Source of the DNA: Gymnopus androsaceus JB14
Taxonomy: Eukaryota > Basidiomycota > Agaricomycetes > Agaricales > Omphalotaceae
Direction: 5' to 3'
NCBI GenBank assembly: GCA_009733575.1
Contig: ML769415.1
Location: 296,139 to 360,138 of the forward strand
Length of the DNA: 64,000 nt
In this document: piece after piece, positions 23,901 through 36,853 of the stretch
Numbering within the stretch: the first letter of the stretch is position 1
How the letters are laid out: every line of letters starts with the position of its first letter
Notes under the pieces: model-generated
What the model was told of the DNA's origin: nothing
Seen by the model: only the letters and a program-made list of their open reading frames with translations
The model's database searches: none
Translations under genes and position numbers: made by a program

Positions 23901-26449
23901 TCGTATTGCTGGGGACTGGCAACTGGTAAGCGTGTCGGCATCCCGACTCGGAGCTCATGCATGAGTACTCGAATCTGCAATGAATGAATTCATTTCACTT
24001 ACAGATTGCGAGGAAGAAGATTATGATACTTTCCTATCAGGAAGTTAGTGCCAATGAGGCAAACAGCGCTGAACGGACGCGCCTCACGGTCAAATCTGTT
24101 GAAGTGTTTATCCCGGTGCAATAGTAAGTTCTAAATCTAGGACTCGGAGGTGAGCTTTCCAGGTTGCTACGCTGAGAGGAAACGGTTTTCATCGCCCCAG
24201 GTGAATATTCAGCTTATTTTACCATTCCCGATCTGCTTCAATGCTTTAGAAGACCGCTTGATGCTGTGATAGTACAGAAAGGATTCTAAATCGTGCTCTA
24301 CCCCGGAGAATCGACTGCGCAATCAAGCCGAATGACAGAGGCTCGGGAGGTACGCATTAGGATCAACAGAGACTAAGTTTGAGCTATTCACAAGAGTCAA
24401 CGCCTAGAGCGAAGCCATTCAGGTAGTCAAACTGGTACTAGCTCCTGTGAGCGAGCCTGGGTTCCCATGAAGTTTGGGAAGCGAGAGCTCTTACCCTTAG
24501 GCTTCCTCTGCATTAACCCGCCACAAAGGAACAGGTGAGCACTGATGAAGAGTAAGACGCCGGTATTAAGTGCCCAATTCGTTACCCCTAAATTGTCATG
24601 GGTGTGTTCGAAAGATGTCCTTCATTACAGGCTCTGGCTACTTAGGACGCGGGATATCTCAATTCAAATAGTAAATCTCGCGCACTCCGAGCTTCCCTTG
24701 AAGTAGCAGGTGTATATTTTATTGATACTCTAGATCTATAAATGTCCCATAGGATCTTGATTTTATAGCTATCTCTGTCTAGGACCTACTACTAGGTAGC
24801 CGCATACGGGAAGTTGAATCAGGAGTATTTTTGCATCAATACCATGTGGTTCTCGCTTTGGATCGAGAATATTTCTAGGTACCGACATTTCAATGCATAT
24901 TTCACTACGTACTTGTCGATGTCTGGCCGAGTACTGCCATGTAGCTGGACGGACATCATAGTGTAACTAGACTTTAAGGTATGAATGCGAGCTACTAGTA
25001 GTTTCTAGTTCGATTAATTTTGCTTGCGTTATGAGCAAATGCTCGGGCAGAGAAGAATCTAATGCTCTTCGAAGACGGATTATTCCGATAATCCCAGTGG
25101 TTTGGGCGATGGTTTACTTGTTTATTTGTTTAACTAGTCACTGCTATATAGTCTGTTCCTGCTTTGATTGAATTTGGCGGAGCATTTACAAAGTGGCCCG
25201 CTGAAAGGCACGAATTGAGCTCGTAATGACTCAAAGTTCTGAATTATTTAAGGGTGCTGAAAGGAAGCTTCCAAGGGAGTACTTAGTACCGAACTTCTTC
25301 AAATTCAAAGCGGTAGGCATCCACAACTTGAAACGTCTTCAATTTTACTAAATAATATTATTCAAGGAGGCCCGCTTCATCTTTCGCATTCAGTGAAAAC
25401 TTCCGCGACTTGATCGTGCAGTAGGTAGCTACGCTTTCCTGATCCCCCAAAAAAAACTACATTCATCGAAATCAGTAGCCATAGTAGCTGCGAACAGGAT
25501 GTGAAGATATGGTATCAAAAAAAACTTCACAAGAGCATTTGCTATGAGCTCTCCAAAGTGAAGATTATGCTTTTCAGCTTTAAGTGTATCTAGTATCCAA
25601 GTAAGGAATAATTCAAACTGATTTTAACTCTCATCATTACAACCATCTAGATCAAGGTTCTCTCTTTAATTTTATATGCAGTAAGTACATGAGCCTCTTA
25701 AAAGGTCCGTAGAACATCGCCTTACTTACAGACCGTGTTAACGAGGCGGCGAGAAAACGACATAGGGTCCTCTACATTCGAATTGGACCATAGCTTTGCA
25801 ACGTGACATTTGCGTGGAAAATTCTGTTAAATACAACCGGATTTAAGGAAGGATAATGAATGAAGTCGTTTGAATTTCAGTGTGTGGGGTTGTGAAGGAA
25901 TTTGAGAGCAACAAGTAGTCTAGGGAGGAGAGAACAAGTCAGTAGCTATAGTCGTCGACTCCCATATACTATTTGAGTGATCGATGAAACGCCCTCTGCT
26001 TGATTCGGTTAGTCCAATGACCACACAACCACGGTCCAGGTCTATGGAAGCATATCAATCTTCGTTCAAATTCAAACAACAAAGAAAAGTACCGACCATC
26101 AATTTCATCCATCTTTTTATCTCAACCACTTGAAGGGCATCTCGTGCTAAAAGTAGTTATTGAGATCGTATGCCGCGTCAGCTTCCCATCATCCCGGAAG
26201 GACTCTTGTCCTTCATTATGCGGCCGAGATTGTTGAGCTCCACCCTCTCATGAATCGGATCATAGTCCAGCAACGAACCTAGGCGATTTCAACCAGTGTA
26301 ACAGATCTACTCTATTATCGGATTTAGGACGCAAAGCTGTGAGAATGAATAGGACTCAAAGCTGGAACACAGCAGTCAGTTCGTCGTTATTCTCATTAGC
26401 ATTGGACTGAAGATTTCGAATCTTCAACAGATTGAACAGCTGTTTGGGC
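20968..26449. other. gene-poor region
   Basis: About 5.5 kb without a supportable gene. Short frames occur at 21371-21673 (minus, with CARC) and 23450-23797 (plus). The latter contains SPSTLYSELYVHLHDF, which faintly resembles an F-box-protein segment. 24-26.3 kb is AT-rich with only very short open frames. No LTR, TIR or RNA gene is recognised. Confidence 0.4.
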
Positions 26450-26650
26450 CACGACCTTCTGGACTCTCGGCAAGACATTCTAGAGGCAAGAATAAGTTTA
26501 GGAAAGGAAAATTGCGCTTGCACGTACCAGCTATAAAGCACATTGCTTCCAATGCAGAGGCGCAATGCGTAATTGCGATTCTATCGATGGGAGTTCCATA
26601 CGACCTCGAGTTTGCGCAAATCACGGTGGACAGAACAGCCAAGTGGCCCC
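26450..26650 (-). pseudogene. relic of F-box/LRR-type gene
   Basis: On the minus strand a fragment reads PIDRIAITHCASALEAMCFIA, then a GTACGT...CTAG intron, then ECLAESPEGRGPN. The locus at 50.5-50.8 kb reads DIGDIIRITHSARALEELCI, an intron at the same place, then ESQFQSVEGRGPN. So both belong to one family, probably the F-box/LRR proteins common in Agaricomycetes. Stops and shifts follow immediately, so it looks dead. Confidence 0.45.
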
Positions 26651-27903
26651 AGCTTCGCTTTCGCTGACTTGGAAGTGATATCTAGCGTGAGTGGGCCGGA
26701 AGGGATGCTAAGAATAAAGCATCTCCAAATGCTTCAAGGTAGACAGCGTTTGAGCGAGCGAATCAAGGGAACATTGCACATAACAGGACACCAGCCTAGC
26801 GATATTCTGAGAGCACATCACAGTCTTGAGAACTTGTCCATCTCTAGTCTGATTGATCTATCCGACGGTCCTCGACATCGCATAAGCCACCCAGTTCTAT
26901 GGATTGCAAGTTGATCAGAAGAGGGAAGACCTTATTAAGAGCAGTATTGGCGAGCAGCCACGGGCATCCTTCCCTTTGGTACCCGCTGGACCATAGCCGG
27001 GTATCCGGAGCACCTGTGTAAAGCTACAGAGGTGTGGAGATTGCATCAAGACTAGAATCCGAGCAGAAGGAAAATGTCGTGAAAGGTCACGGCGACGTCG
27101 CGGTAGACTAGAAATTTGAATCGTCTGAATCGTAAGCTGCGTTTTCTTCTTCGGAATCGCCGTATCCATCTCACCGATCGTCCAGATCCAATTCATCTGT
27201 CTCCAGTATTACAGTATGGAACAGCGCTCGCTAAGCTGGAAGGCTGAACCTCTTCGACACGTTTCTGGCCTAGAAAGGATCGACGATCAACCTGAATCAT
27301 CAACTGGACGACTTCTTGGTAGAAAGTGAATTAGGCCTCTCATTTTAGCATAGAAAGAAATTGAAAGGAGATCAGCGAGAGGTCAAAGGTCTTTTCTGTC
27401 GTCCAAATCTGGTTCAGACGCATCATAAACTTGGATTTCATTCTGATCGCTTACCTTTCAAGTTCGAATTGAGTATGAATATCGATGAAGACGAAGATAA
27501 AGTTAAACAGCTGGCGTAATATTCACTTTGGTGTCGCTGATGGTGGAAAAGACCAAGAATCAGAGGGCTGTGACAGGTCGCGTCAACTCCCGTCGTCACG
27601 TTTCCCAGCTTTCTTTCCAACCACCAAGACTATTGGCGTTTAGAAATCTAGTATAAATTCGTCTCCACAATCTCATTGATTGTGGTAGTCCTGGTCAAGT
27701 TCGAGTTTCACTGATTTTTTTTCACTTTCTACTACTGTACCATTTCGATCACGAGTTCAGTCATCCGTCATCCTCAAAAACATCGGAGTGTGGTTTTAAT
27801 TTTTTCTCGATTTTCTCGATTTATTTTGTATTTATTTTGGTCAAAAATTTCAGAATCGATGAACTCTCAATCGAAATGGTACAGTAGTACTGCATTGATT
27901 CCA
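26651..27903. other. no recognised gene
   Basis: Probably contains more decayed sequence of the preceding relic on the minus strand, but no frame or motif is convincing. The last 200 bp (T-rich, TTCTCGATTTTCTCGATT near 27800) are the upstream side of the TFIIE-alpha copy. Confidence 0.3.
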
Positions 27904-29669
27904 ATGGCAAAGCCAGAATATGAAGAAACTCTTCCACTCTTGGTTCATCATGCTGAACTGGGATTCTATGCTGAACTGAAATACACAGCCATCTTGGACC
28001 AACTGGCGCAACAGCCTGCGTGAGTAGTATCGCAGTGCTTGACTTGACTTGATCAACCTTTTGCTGTAATATAGCATCAAGGATCACGAACTCATATAGA
28101 GGCTGGGATGCTAGCGGAAAGAGCTTTACCAAGTCGTTTCAGTGTTGCAGAATGACCGTTTAATCAAGATGTAAGTCCAACTCCACTCATACGTTTGGGT
28201 TAATCTGTCTCATCTACTTATACGGTACCCGTAGTCATCGACAAAGCGAATTGAAAGAAGGCACCCCGAGTCGGCGTCGCGCAGCCAACAAATCGAAACA
28301 ATACTATTACATTGATTATCCGCATTTCTGTGGTGTGATAAAGGAACGTATTGCAAAGACATTGCAAAGATTGAATCTACTCTTCGTGATGTAAGTACAT
28401 CTACTAAATTTTCTCTCCTTTGAGTCAGGTACCTGACACTCTGATGGTCGAACAACGTACCTATAGGAACTCGATCCTAATAAAGGCTTCATCTGTACCC
28501 AATGCAAGGCATCGTACACTTCTCTCAATGCGGATAAACTTTTGATGGCGAATGATACTCTCGGTCCCGGCAACAAGTTCAAGTTCGCGTGCGAGGCATG
28601 TCAGGGTGAGGTATTGGAGAAGAACTCGGAGCGTACAAATGAAACTGGGAGTGCCGCAGAGCGTTTCCATGATCACCTTCCTTCCATACGCGATGCTCTA
28701 CAGAAAAGTGAAGCGATGATGTCGATGTTGCCTCCGTATGTGATCTCACTCGTTGAATGTGCATGTATGTAAGTAGAATATAGCTGACTATTTTGTACGC
28801 GTAGGTTCAATGTCGCAGCATGGATTAAAGCAAACCTAATGGGCGTAAAACAGTAATATCCCAGAGGATGAGGGACTTAATGTTAATTGTTGTAATCTCA
28901 TCGGATGTAGACATCGACGAAGCAGCACGGAAAGTGGACCAGGAGAGGGACGCACAAGCTGCGCTCGAGAGGAGGTGGAATGCCCTTCCCCCGTGGCTTA
29001 TGACGAGTACGATTTCTGGCGATTTGACTGCGCTGGGTGTCAAAGAGAGAGCTCAGGAAGAAGATCCTGTACCCGGGTTGAGCGTGGTTGGACGAAATCT
29101 ACTCAGGTTCCAATTGTAGAATGCGAAGAAAAGCTGACACTGGTAACGCAGAACGTCAGTGTTCTTGCATATTAACTCCCGGCGTTCTGACCCTCTCTAT
29201 CAATCTATAGAACCTGAAGAATACTACCAGTCCTCACTGCTCCCGCCTCTTCAGAATCAGCGCAAGCTACCCCGGACTGGTCTGGAAGTATTTTTTTGAT
29301 CTGAGGATGGAGAGAGGGAGGGGGAAGGGAGCGCGTCACTCGGAAACGGACGCGTTCTCAGTCGCAAAAAGTTGAAAATGTCGACGTCGAGGCCTCCGTT
29401 TACCCGGACAGGAACAAGATTATAAGATCCAACAGCAACAGCGCACCCGCCGATGTGGATCCTATAGTTCATGGTATGTACAATTGGCCATGCCCTTTTT
29501 ATGCTCCTGTTGTTGTCTGCTAACTCAAGCCATTCCGAGTCACTGACACTGAACTGACAGCTAATGGGACTCCGATTGCGTTCTCAGAGGTGACGGAGGA
29601 AACGAACTGACGATACTGGAAGAGTATATAGTGTACTTTGAGATAATGAAATCTTCGGAGGAGAAATAA
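27904..29669 (+). pseudogene. second TFIIE alpha copy, full length but interrupted
   Basis: Paralogue of the gene at 1-1643, aligning from first to last exon: MAKPEYEETLPLLVHHAELG (27904), LKYTAILDQLAQQP, KQYYYIDYPHFC, the zinc ribbon CTQC and CEAC, FNVAAWIKANL, TSTISGDLTALGVKE, DPIVHG, NGTPIAFSEVTEE and EEYIVYFEIMKSSEE-stop at 29667-29669. Introns occupy the same positions, so it is a DNA-level duplication, not a retrocopy. Two in-frame TAG codons fall in the winged-helix exon (about 28100-28120), and further stops or shifts occur near 28850, 28890 and 29610. It is probably non-functional as a TFIIE subunit. It preserves the frame at two places where the first copy is shifted. Confidence 0.8.
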
Positions 29670-29927
29670 AATAGTGTATATTATTTTACTGATATATATA
29701 TAATGAGGATGTAACTCATTCACTTGTGGCAATAAAGAAGTAAGCGCACATGCTCAGATTATATAGCGGTTTTTAACTGAATAAAATTGGACATACTAGC
29801 ACTTTATACTTCCCCTGCACATAGTTGCAGCTACCGTATATCAGAAGAAAGACTAAGTACCTTTGTATACTAACCAGGCTAGTGCTCAGCTCCTGCTGTC
29901 AAGGTCAAATATACCATTCTCTATATC

Positions 29928-30019
29928 GGCCTGATGGTCTAGGAGTATGATTCGTTGTTAGGGCTTCCAGCAAGCTACATCTTTCGACGAGGTCCCGGGT
30001 TCAATTCCCGGTCAGGCCC
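29928..30019 (+). tRNA. tRNA-Pro(AGG) with 20-nt intron
   Basis: The acceptor stem GGCCTGA/TCAGGCC pairs perfectly. The D-arm is GTCT...TGAT, the anticodon stem CGTTG/CGACG, and the loop begins T-T-AGG-G. The T-arm is CCGGG-TTCAATT-CCCGG, and the internal B-box GGTTCAATTCC is intact. The intron spans 29964-29983, directly after position 37, the canonical site. AGG is the proline anticodon (wobble inosine). The flanking 29670-29927 and 30020-30523 hold nothing else recognised except the TPS2 promoter side. Confidence 0.92.
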
Positions 30020-30523
30020 TAAGCATGTTTGGGTTATTACAGTCGATGATATTTTTTTTGTTTTTGTGGGTAAATACACGTATTAGACTGCTAGGTTATG
30101 AAATGAACAGGATTCAAAGAAGTAGGATTCGATATTCGAACAGCCATCGCGGATTGCACTTAACCGACTAGATGTTCAGATTGGATTGAAGTTTCGAATC
30201 GAAGAATGCTGAGCAACTGCAAGATGAAGGAACACCCCAGCCATCGATAATTCCCTCGCTAAAATCCACTGGTCCGCTCGTTTTGGGAGGTCTAGGTCGA
30301 TTCTGTATTGAGGGCATATGGCCGCGGCCGGAATGGACTCGGATAGACCACGGAGAAAAAAGCAGGATGGTTCAGAATGGGAAAAAGCAAGAATCGATGC
30401 CTATCGATAGATGCAGCGAATGGAAAAGGTGCACGGTCGTCATCGATAAGTTTCCTAATCTGGAATTCAGATGACGTTTTATTTAAATACACAAAGGGGG
30501 TCCACTTTTCTCTCTTATTCTTC

Positions 30524-33500
30524 ATGGCCTCCCTTCCAACTCTTGCGTCTATCCGCCAGTCAATTTCACAGCTAGAAGACCGGCATCGACGCAATGGAGT
30601 TGCATTGAGCGGGCGAATCCTCCACGTCTGCCATTCCTTGCCAGTTACTTGCACTTTTACGCCCAATCCCAGCGGCAATGGCCCAGGTTCTTGGGCGTTG
30701 GGTCCTCGCTATGGCCATTCAGCAATGATCTCTGGTGTTTTATCTTTATCTGCAACCCATGAGCAGCTTATAGTCGGCTGGACTGGCGACATCCAAGGCG
30801 AAAATGACATCACGGACGCTGATCGTAAAGCTTTAGACGATCTCCTGCTCCATCCAAATCCCAGTACAGATGACGCCGACACTAATTCCACTACTGGGTA
30901 CATCTCCGTACACATGTCTTCCTCAGTCGCTCATTCTTACTATGACGGCTACTGCAAGCAAATCCTCTGGCCCCTCTTCCATTATCTCTTATGGCAAGAC
31001 GTCGCTACAGAATACGCGTCAGCCGATTCTCATTATCCATTCTACGAGCAAGCCAACTTGGCTTTTGCCAAACGCATCGCAGAGGTTTGGAAACCAGGAG
31101 ATCTGATCTGGGTTCATGATTATCATTTACTACTCTTACCTGCTCTTCTACGCGAAGTTCTCGTCGCCCAGGGTCAAGGTGACCCAACTATCGGTCTCTT
31201 CGTGCATACACCCTTTCCTTCTTCAGAGGTTTTCCGTTGTTTACCTCGAAGAAAGGAAATCCTAGACGGTATGCTCGGCGCCAACCTCGTATGCTTCCAA
31301 AACTATTCGTACTCGAGACATTTCGTGAGTACGTGTATACGGGTGTGTGGGTATGAGAGCCATGCGAATGGGAAAGGAATCGAGAATCCCAATGGAGGAG
31401 GGCATTTGACGAGCGTCGCGTATTGTCCGGTGGGGATTGATGCAGTTAGGGTAGCAAGGGATGTGTTGAGACCGGGGATCAAACCAAAGTTCGACGCGTT
31501 GAGGACATTGTATGCAGGTGAGGATCCATCTACTCGACGTTTTGCTGAACCTGAACCTTACGTCTGCAGGCAAGAAGATAATCGTAGGAAGAGACAAGCT
31601 CGATGTCGTCAAAGGTGTCCTACAGAAGCTTCGCGCCTTTGAAAAGATGTTGGTGATGTATCCAGAGTGGGTTGGGAGAGTTGTTATGATTCAGGTGGGT
31701 ATAATACGATTGCAAAGTTCATCCCATTCATCCCCCCTCCCATAGGTAACATCCCCGTCCCTCTCCGACTCTCCCAAACTCGAACGCCAGGTCTCAGAGC
31801 TGGTGGCGCATATCAATGGGACGTATGGGAGCCTAGGTTGGTTTCAACGTTCTTCGTTATGCTTATTCCCTCATTTCCCTCACTCTTTCTTCCGCCCATA
31901 GACTTCATCCCCTGCCACCACTACCACCAAACCCTCAAAAAAGACGAATTCTACGCCCTGTTGAGCGTTGCGGACCTTGCTGTGATTACCCCGTTGAGGG
32001 ATGGGATGAATACTACTAGTATGGAGGTGAGTACGTTATCACGAACGTTTCTGCGCTGTGTGCGGAATGTCAATATCGGTGGTTGGGTTTCGGTCAGGTC
32101 AGAGCTGAACTGACAGACCAAACTTATTTGTTATCATTCTACCTTATCTTTATCTATCTAGTCTTTCTTTAACTCTTAACTGATACATACTTGCTCTTCA
32201 TTTATAGTTCGTAATAGCCCAAGAACGAACGAAACGTTCTCCGTCGGTGCTTTCTGAGCTTATGGGCGTAATGGGGATTTTAGGTCCTGGAGTAGGAGAT
32301 GGAGGAGAGTACAGTGAATGTAAGATGCCATGTCCTCTTGTCTTGTCATGTCTTTACATGCTTCATTCTTTGTGTTCCTTACTTCATTCTCACTGTTACA
32401 TTTGCGTTTGCATGCTAACATTCTTCCTTTCCTCTTTCTCTCCCCTGGCACCTCCTGATACGTATCATGGACATATAAACAGCTGAAGCCACGAAAGATC
32501 CTACCTCTCCCGGTGGCCTTATGTCAAGTCCTACCATGAACGGCTTAGCAGGGTTCCGTGAGTGTTTTCTCTTTTTCGCTTCTCGTTTTCAGATACTAAT
32601 TTCTTCCAACAGGCCGATCCAAAACCAAATCTCCAGGATGGGAATCAGGCTCATCCTCCGCCATACCCACGCCCAACCTCGTCGTGCGCGGAGACCCAAT
32701 CGTATTCGGTACTGCGTTACCTTCCGCTTCCTTGTCATCCCCCACCGCCGTCGTTGAATCCAATGGTAAAACCGAGATTAACGGTGCTACGGAAGGCAAC
32801 GATACGACTACTGCTAATGCGTCGATTCCCAATGGGACGTATGGGTCAGCCAGTAAAGATAACGAGAACAATGCCAACGGCAATGGAGTAGGACTCGGAG
32901 GAGGAGAAGTAGGAAGCGATGCTCAGGGTGCGTTGTGGGTTAACCCTTGGGATCTTTCAGCTGTCGCTACAGCGATGCATCGTGCGTTGTTGATGCCCGA
33001 GGCTGAGAAGGTTGTGAGACATCGGTGGGTTTTTCGTTTTTCGTTACTTCCTTTACACGAGTTGAAATTCGATTTATTCATTCTAGATACCTCTACGACG
33101 TCGTAACAACCCGAACTTCACATATGTGGGCTGCAGTACTAGTCGAGATGTTATTAGGCGGGATCACATCCAACTCGTCCAACTCAGCCCTCACCGCGAC
33201 TGGAAACAGCTCTAGGAAAGGAACACCGTATTTGGATCAAGCGAGGATGAAGAAGTGGTATGAGGCTGCTGTTAGTGTTCCTCCAATGAACCCAAGCCCG
33301 AAAATCATACCCACCCGATTGTTCTTCTTCGACTACGATGGAACCCTGGCTCCTATTGTCAGGGTTCCCTCCGCTGCGGTTCCTAGTACGGAAACTCTGA
33401 GAGCACTGGATAGGTTGGTGAGAGATAAGAGGAATTTGGTGTATATTATAAGTGGTGAGTCGTGTTCCTGTTCCTTCTTTTGTTCATAGTGGATTTCTGA

Positions 33501-34703
33501 CTACACACACGCAGGTCGAGACGGCGCGTTCCTCGATGAACATCTCGGGTCCGTCGGTACTTCCGATGGTGGGCGCGGGCTGGGATTCAGTGCGGAGCAT
33601 GGAGGGTTTTTCAAGGAGCCTAGGAAGGACGGAGAGGGAGGAGGTGAGATATTGTTTTTTCCCTTTGACATAAGCTAAGGCTAAACGCTGGCAACCGATG
33701 AAAGAAGCACCAGAATGGCGCAACTTTACTAGCAAGTTGGATATGTCATGGATGTCGGAGGTATATGAGGTGTTTAGGTGAGTTTCGACCATATATTATT
33801 ATCATTATTATTGCTTTCTTAGTCGTACCTAATACTATCATCAACAGATACTACACCGAACGCACCACAGGCTCTCACCTCGAAGTCAAAAAAACCAGCA
33901 TCACATGGCATTACCGCGGCGCTGACCCAGAGTGGGGACAGTTCCAGTGTCGACAGTGTCAGGATTTGTTGGAGAATAATTTGGCGAATAAGAGGCCCAT
34001 TGAGGGTAAGTGCGCATTGGGGAGTGTTTGGTTTACCGATTTACTGACTTTGTGTCCCTCAATTCCTTTCATCCGACCTTCCTTCTCTCGCTCCATTCCG
34101 CGAATAGTCCTCGTGGGCAAGAAGAACCTGGAAGTTCGTCCCATCGCCGTAAACAAGGGCGAGATTGTCAAACGGTTGTTGTACAAGAACCCACAGGTGG
34201 AGTTTATCTTTTGTGCGGGAGATGATAAAGTGAGTTTCGGCTTCAACTAAATAACACGTTAACGCTAACGAAACTTTTTTGCTCAGACGGATGAAGACAT
34301 GTTCCGCGCTTTGAGGCAGTTTACTGAACGACCTACCCTCGACGATACAAGTGTCGAGGGATCGACCAATGGAAGCGATTCGGAATCCAAAGTCGAATTC
34401 GTAATGGAAGCTCCGCTGAGTGTGACGTTGGTTGATGATGATGATGATGAGGACTCGTCCAACTCTGCCTCTGGTCTTTCCATTGACACTGCTCCTTCGA
34501 CCTCGAAATACCCACCAACAAGACTTCACCTATCTCCTGAAGCCGTGTTCACTGTCGCTGTGGGACACAGCTCGAAACGGACATTGGCGAGCTGGCATGT
34601 AACGAGTCCGGCAGAGGTGGTGGGTGCTATGGAAGGGTTAGTTGGGCTGTTGGATGGTGAGAAGGGGGTTGAGAAGAACGTGGAACCGGAACACGATCTG
34701 TAG
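30524..34703 (+). CDS. TPS2: trehalose-6-phosphate phosphatase (TPS2-like, GT20 + HAD domains)
   Basis: Converts trehalose-6-phosphate to trehalose in the cytosolic trehalose synthase complex (stress protection). The start at 30524 gives MASLPTLASIRQSISQLEDR. The N-terminal GT20 domain shows RILHVCHSLPVTCTF, LIVGWTGDIQ, WVHDYHLLLLPALLR, IGLFVHTPFPSSEVFR, VGRDKLDVVKG and TPLRDGMNTTSMEF, with later FVIAQERTKRSPSVLSE and VNPWDLSAVATAMHRAL. The C-terminal phosphatase has the HAD motif FFFDYDGTLAPI and GDDKTDEDMFRAL, both complete. A Ser/Asn/Gly-rich insertion of about 110 residues sits inside the GT20 domain, between SELMG and VNPWD (about 32260-32940). An acidic/Ser tract (DDDDDED) precedes the C-terminus. 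About nine short introns; the frame is intact over the whole gene. Confidence 0.92.
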
Positions 34704-35494
34704 GGAACGATGAACGACGAACGACGAAACAACCAATACCACCACGCCCTTGAATCGAAACATAATATGACTCGGACGGACGGACCTCCTACAGTCCAAA
34801 ATTGAAGCGAAGCGATATACTTTATACATGTACAGTAGCGTGCTTTTATGCTTTCTTTTTTCTTTTGCTTGTTTAAAGATGACAGGATATCTTGATATAT
34901 GATATGGATACGGGTAGTAGTAGTTGTACTTTTTTTGGCTGTCGTTTCGTTTACCACTCGATGCGATTGTAAATACTTAGACTAAGATAGTATAGAGAAT
35001 TGAGAATCAATTTAGTGAACTATTGTGTTTTTGAAGCTATCTCGCTGGAACTTAGCAAGGTGATTCCGCTTCACGTCATAATAACAACCCGTACAACTAC
35101 CTCCTTTATATTGTTGAGTTGATGTTCCTCCACGAGCCGTCCCTACACCACATTTCCCATCCAATTTATGTCTCCAATACAGGTTTTTACCATTCATCAA
35201 CAAGATTTACAACTGAATAGATTGTAAGTGCTCGTATTACTGGCACTTGTTCTGCTTTTTCTCTTGTCGCTTTCGGCATTATGCCGTTCCTTGTATCATA
35301 CTTTCTTGATTTTGTACCGTTACTTATTCTGACACGCTATCGATTTACGATGGCCTTTTATTAATACGGTTCGCTCGATGAATAATGTCCTAGGGTACGA
35401 CCAGACTACATATAATAATTAAGATAGATTATAATAGATCAGAAAGAATCGTATGTAAGAAAGTCCCTTCGCTGTCCAACACCACTCGGGTCAT
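34704..35494. other. intergenic between convergent genes
   Basis: 3' flanks of TPS2 and DUF3455 copy C. AT-rich, no gene recognised. Confidence 0.4.
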
Positions 35495-36446
35495 TCAAGA
35501 ACTTTTAACAAGACCTCCTGTAAAGACTAAAAATCGTGTAAAAAGCGTCTTTTCCTAATATGATGACCGTCACTTACAATAGAGAGCGGTATATTTGACA
35601 ACAATCGGGCTTGATCCAGGCGTGCACTGTGTAGAGTGCAACTCCATTAGCATTCTTGCCCATAAATTTGCATCAACACTAAAGGACTGCTCTCGTCCGC
35701 TTACCGTCTTAGGCGGCTGTCCTCCAAACGTATCTATCCTGTAAACCTCATGTGCTAGTTCCCCTTCTACATTCGTGAGATACAACCAATCGACGTTTTC
35801 GCTGCCCAATGGGGACGGTATATCGCCCGCACCCTTTGCAATGACAAACGCCATATCGTTACCCGCAAAGGCCTCGGATGTAAAGTCCCATTTGGGACTG
35901 AGACCGCTTCCAGACGGATTTGGGACAAAGTAATGCTCCCCGAGGATGGCAGGAACAGTGGACGAGGACGTGCCGCCTATCGCGTGTAAAATGTCGATGA
36001 TATCGGATACGGTATTATAGACGGGTGCAGCAGACCAGATGCGGTACGATTCTGCGGGGAGAGTCCTAAATGCAGCAGTGCCATATTCGCATGAGATGTC
36101 AAAGAGTTCAGCTAGAGCGCCGATGCTCCTGTAAAAGTTCAAGGGAAAATGAGCCAGATTGGTTAAATGATACGAGGAGCCCTACTCACGTATACGTTCC
36201 TGCACTCGAGCATGAATAGTTCTGCGTTCCAATACCCAAGCCGATTTGCGTGACATTGTATTGAGGAAATGGAAGACCATGTCCTCGTGTATCAACCACC
36301 GCCGCCGATACTGAGCAAAAGGATGAACTCGAATCAGAGCGTGAAGCCCATTGGCGCGAGGTTTGACTTGGTGATGCCGAGACTAGACCAAGAAGGATTG
36401 TCAATGTGGCATAAGTAACAGCAGAAGACGAAAATGGGAAGATCAT
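35495..36446 (-). CDS. DUF3455 secreted protein, copy C
   Basis: Diverged paralogue of copies A and B. The start at 36446 gives MIFPFSSSAVTYATLTILLG, a signal peptide, with a longer N-terminal spacer than A/B and no CHCDVS motif. It continues IGLGIGTQNYSC, then after an intron GALAELFDISCEYGTAAFRT, LGEHYFVPNPSGSGLSPKWD, NVDWLYLTNVEGELAHEVYR and IDTFGGQPPKTV, then CTPGSSPIVVKYTALY. With the acceptor at ATTTTTAG, the last exon reads FTGGLVKSS-stop at 35495. The frame is intact. It stands alone 26 kb from A/B, so it is probably an older duplicate. Confidence 0.8.
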
Positions 36447-36853
36447 GATAGTAGAGGATGGAAGGAACAAGGGATGGAGATGATGAGGGAGAATGGTGCT
36501 ATATGTAGAATAAGAGAACACAGCTATCGGTCAACATCCCTTCAGCGGAGGTTCGTTTGAAGTCGCTAAAGCTGAAACCATTTCAAACAACTGGCGCAAA
36601 AAGTGGGCGGACATACTTTATTTGGTAAGACCAGTCTCCAGAGCAAGCAGATTTAGGCACCGGTATTCAGTTAAACCCCTTCGAACCGGCCGAACAGTCA
36701 TTTGGGCGTTTATAGTCATATAGAAGGGACGGGGAACTAGGCGATATACATAGCAGTCCGTTCAGCACAGCAGGAGTTCAAGCATTTTGAACAAGAAAGC
36801 AAAGCTAGAACTGAAAAAACCCCATCGACTTCATTTCTGCAAAGCATACACAT
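36447..36853. other. intergenic
   Basis: Promoter side of DUF3455 copy C and 3' flank of the berberine-bridge oxidase. Nothing else is recognised. Confidence 0.4.
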
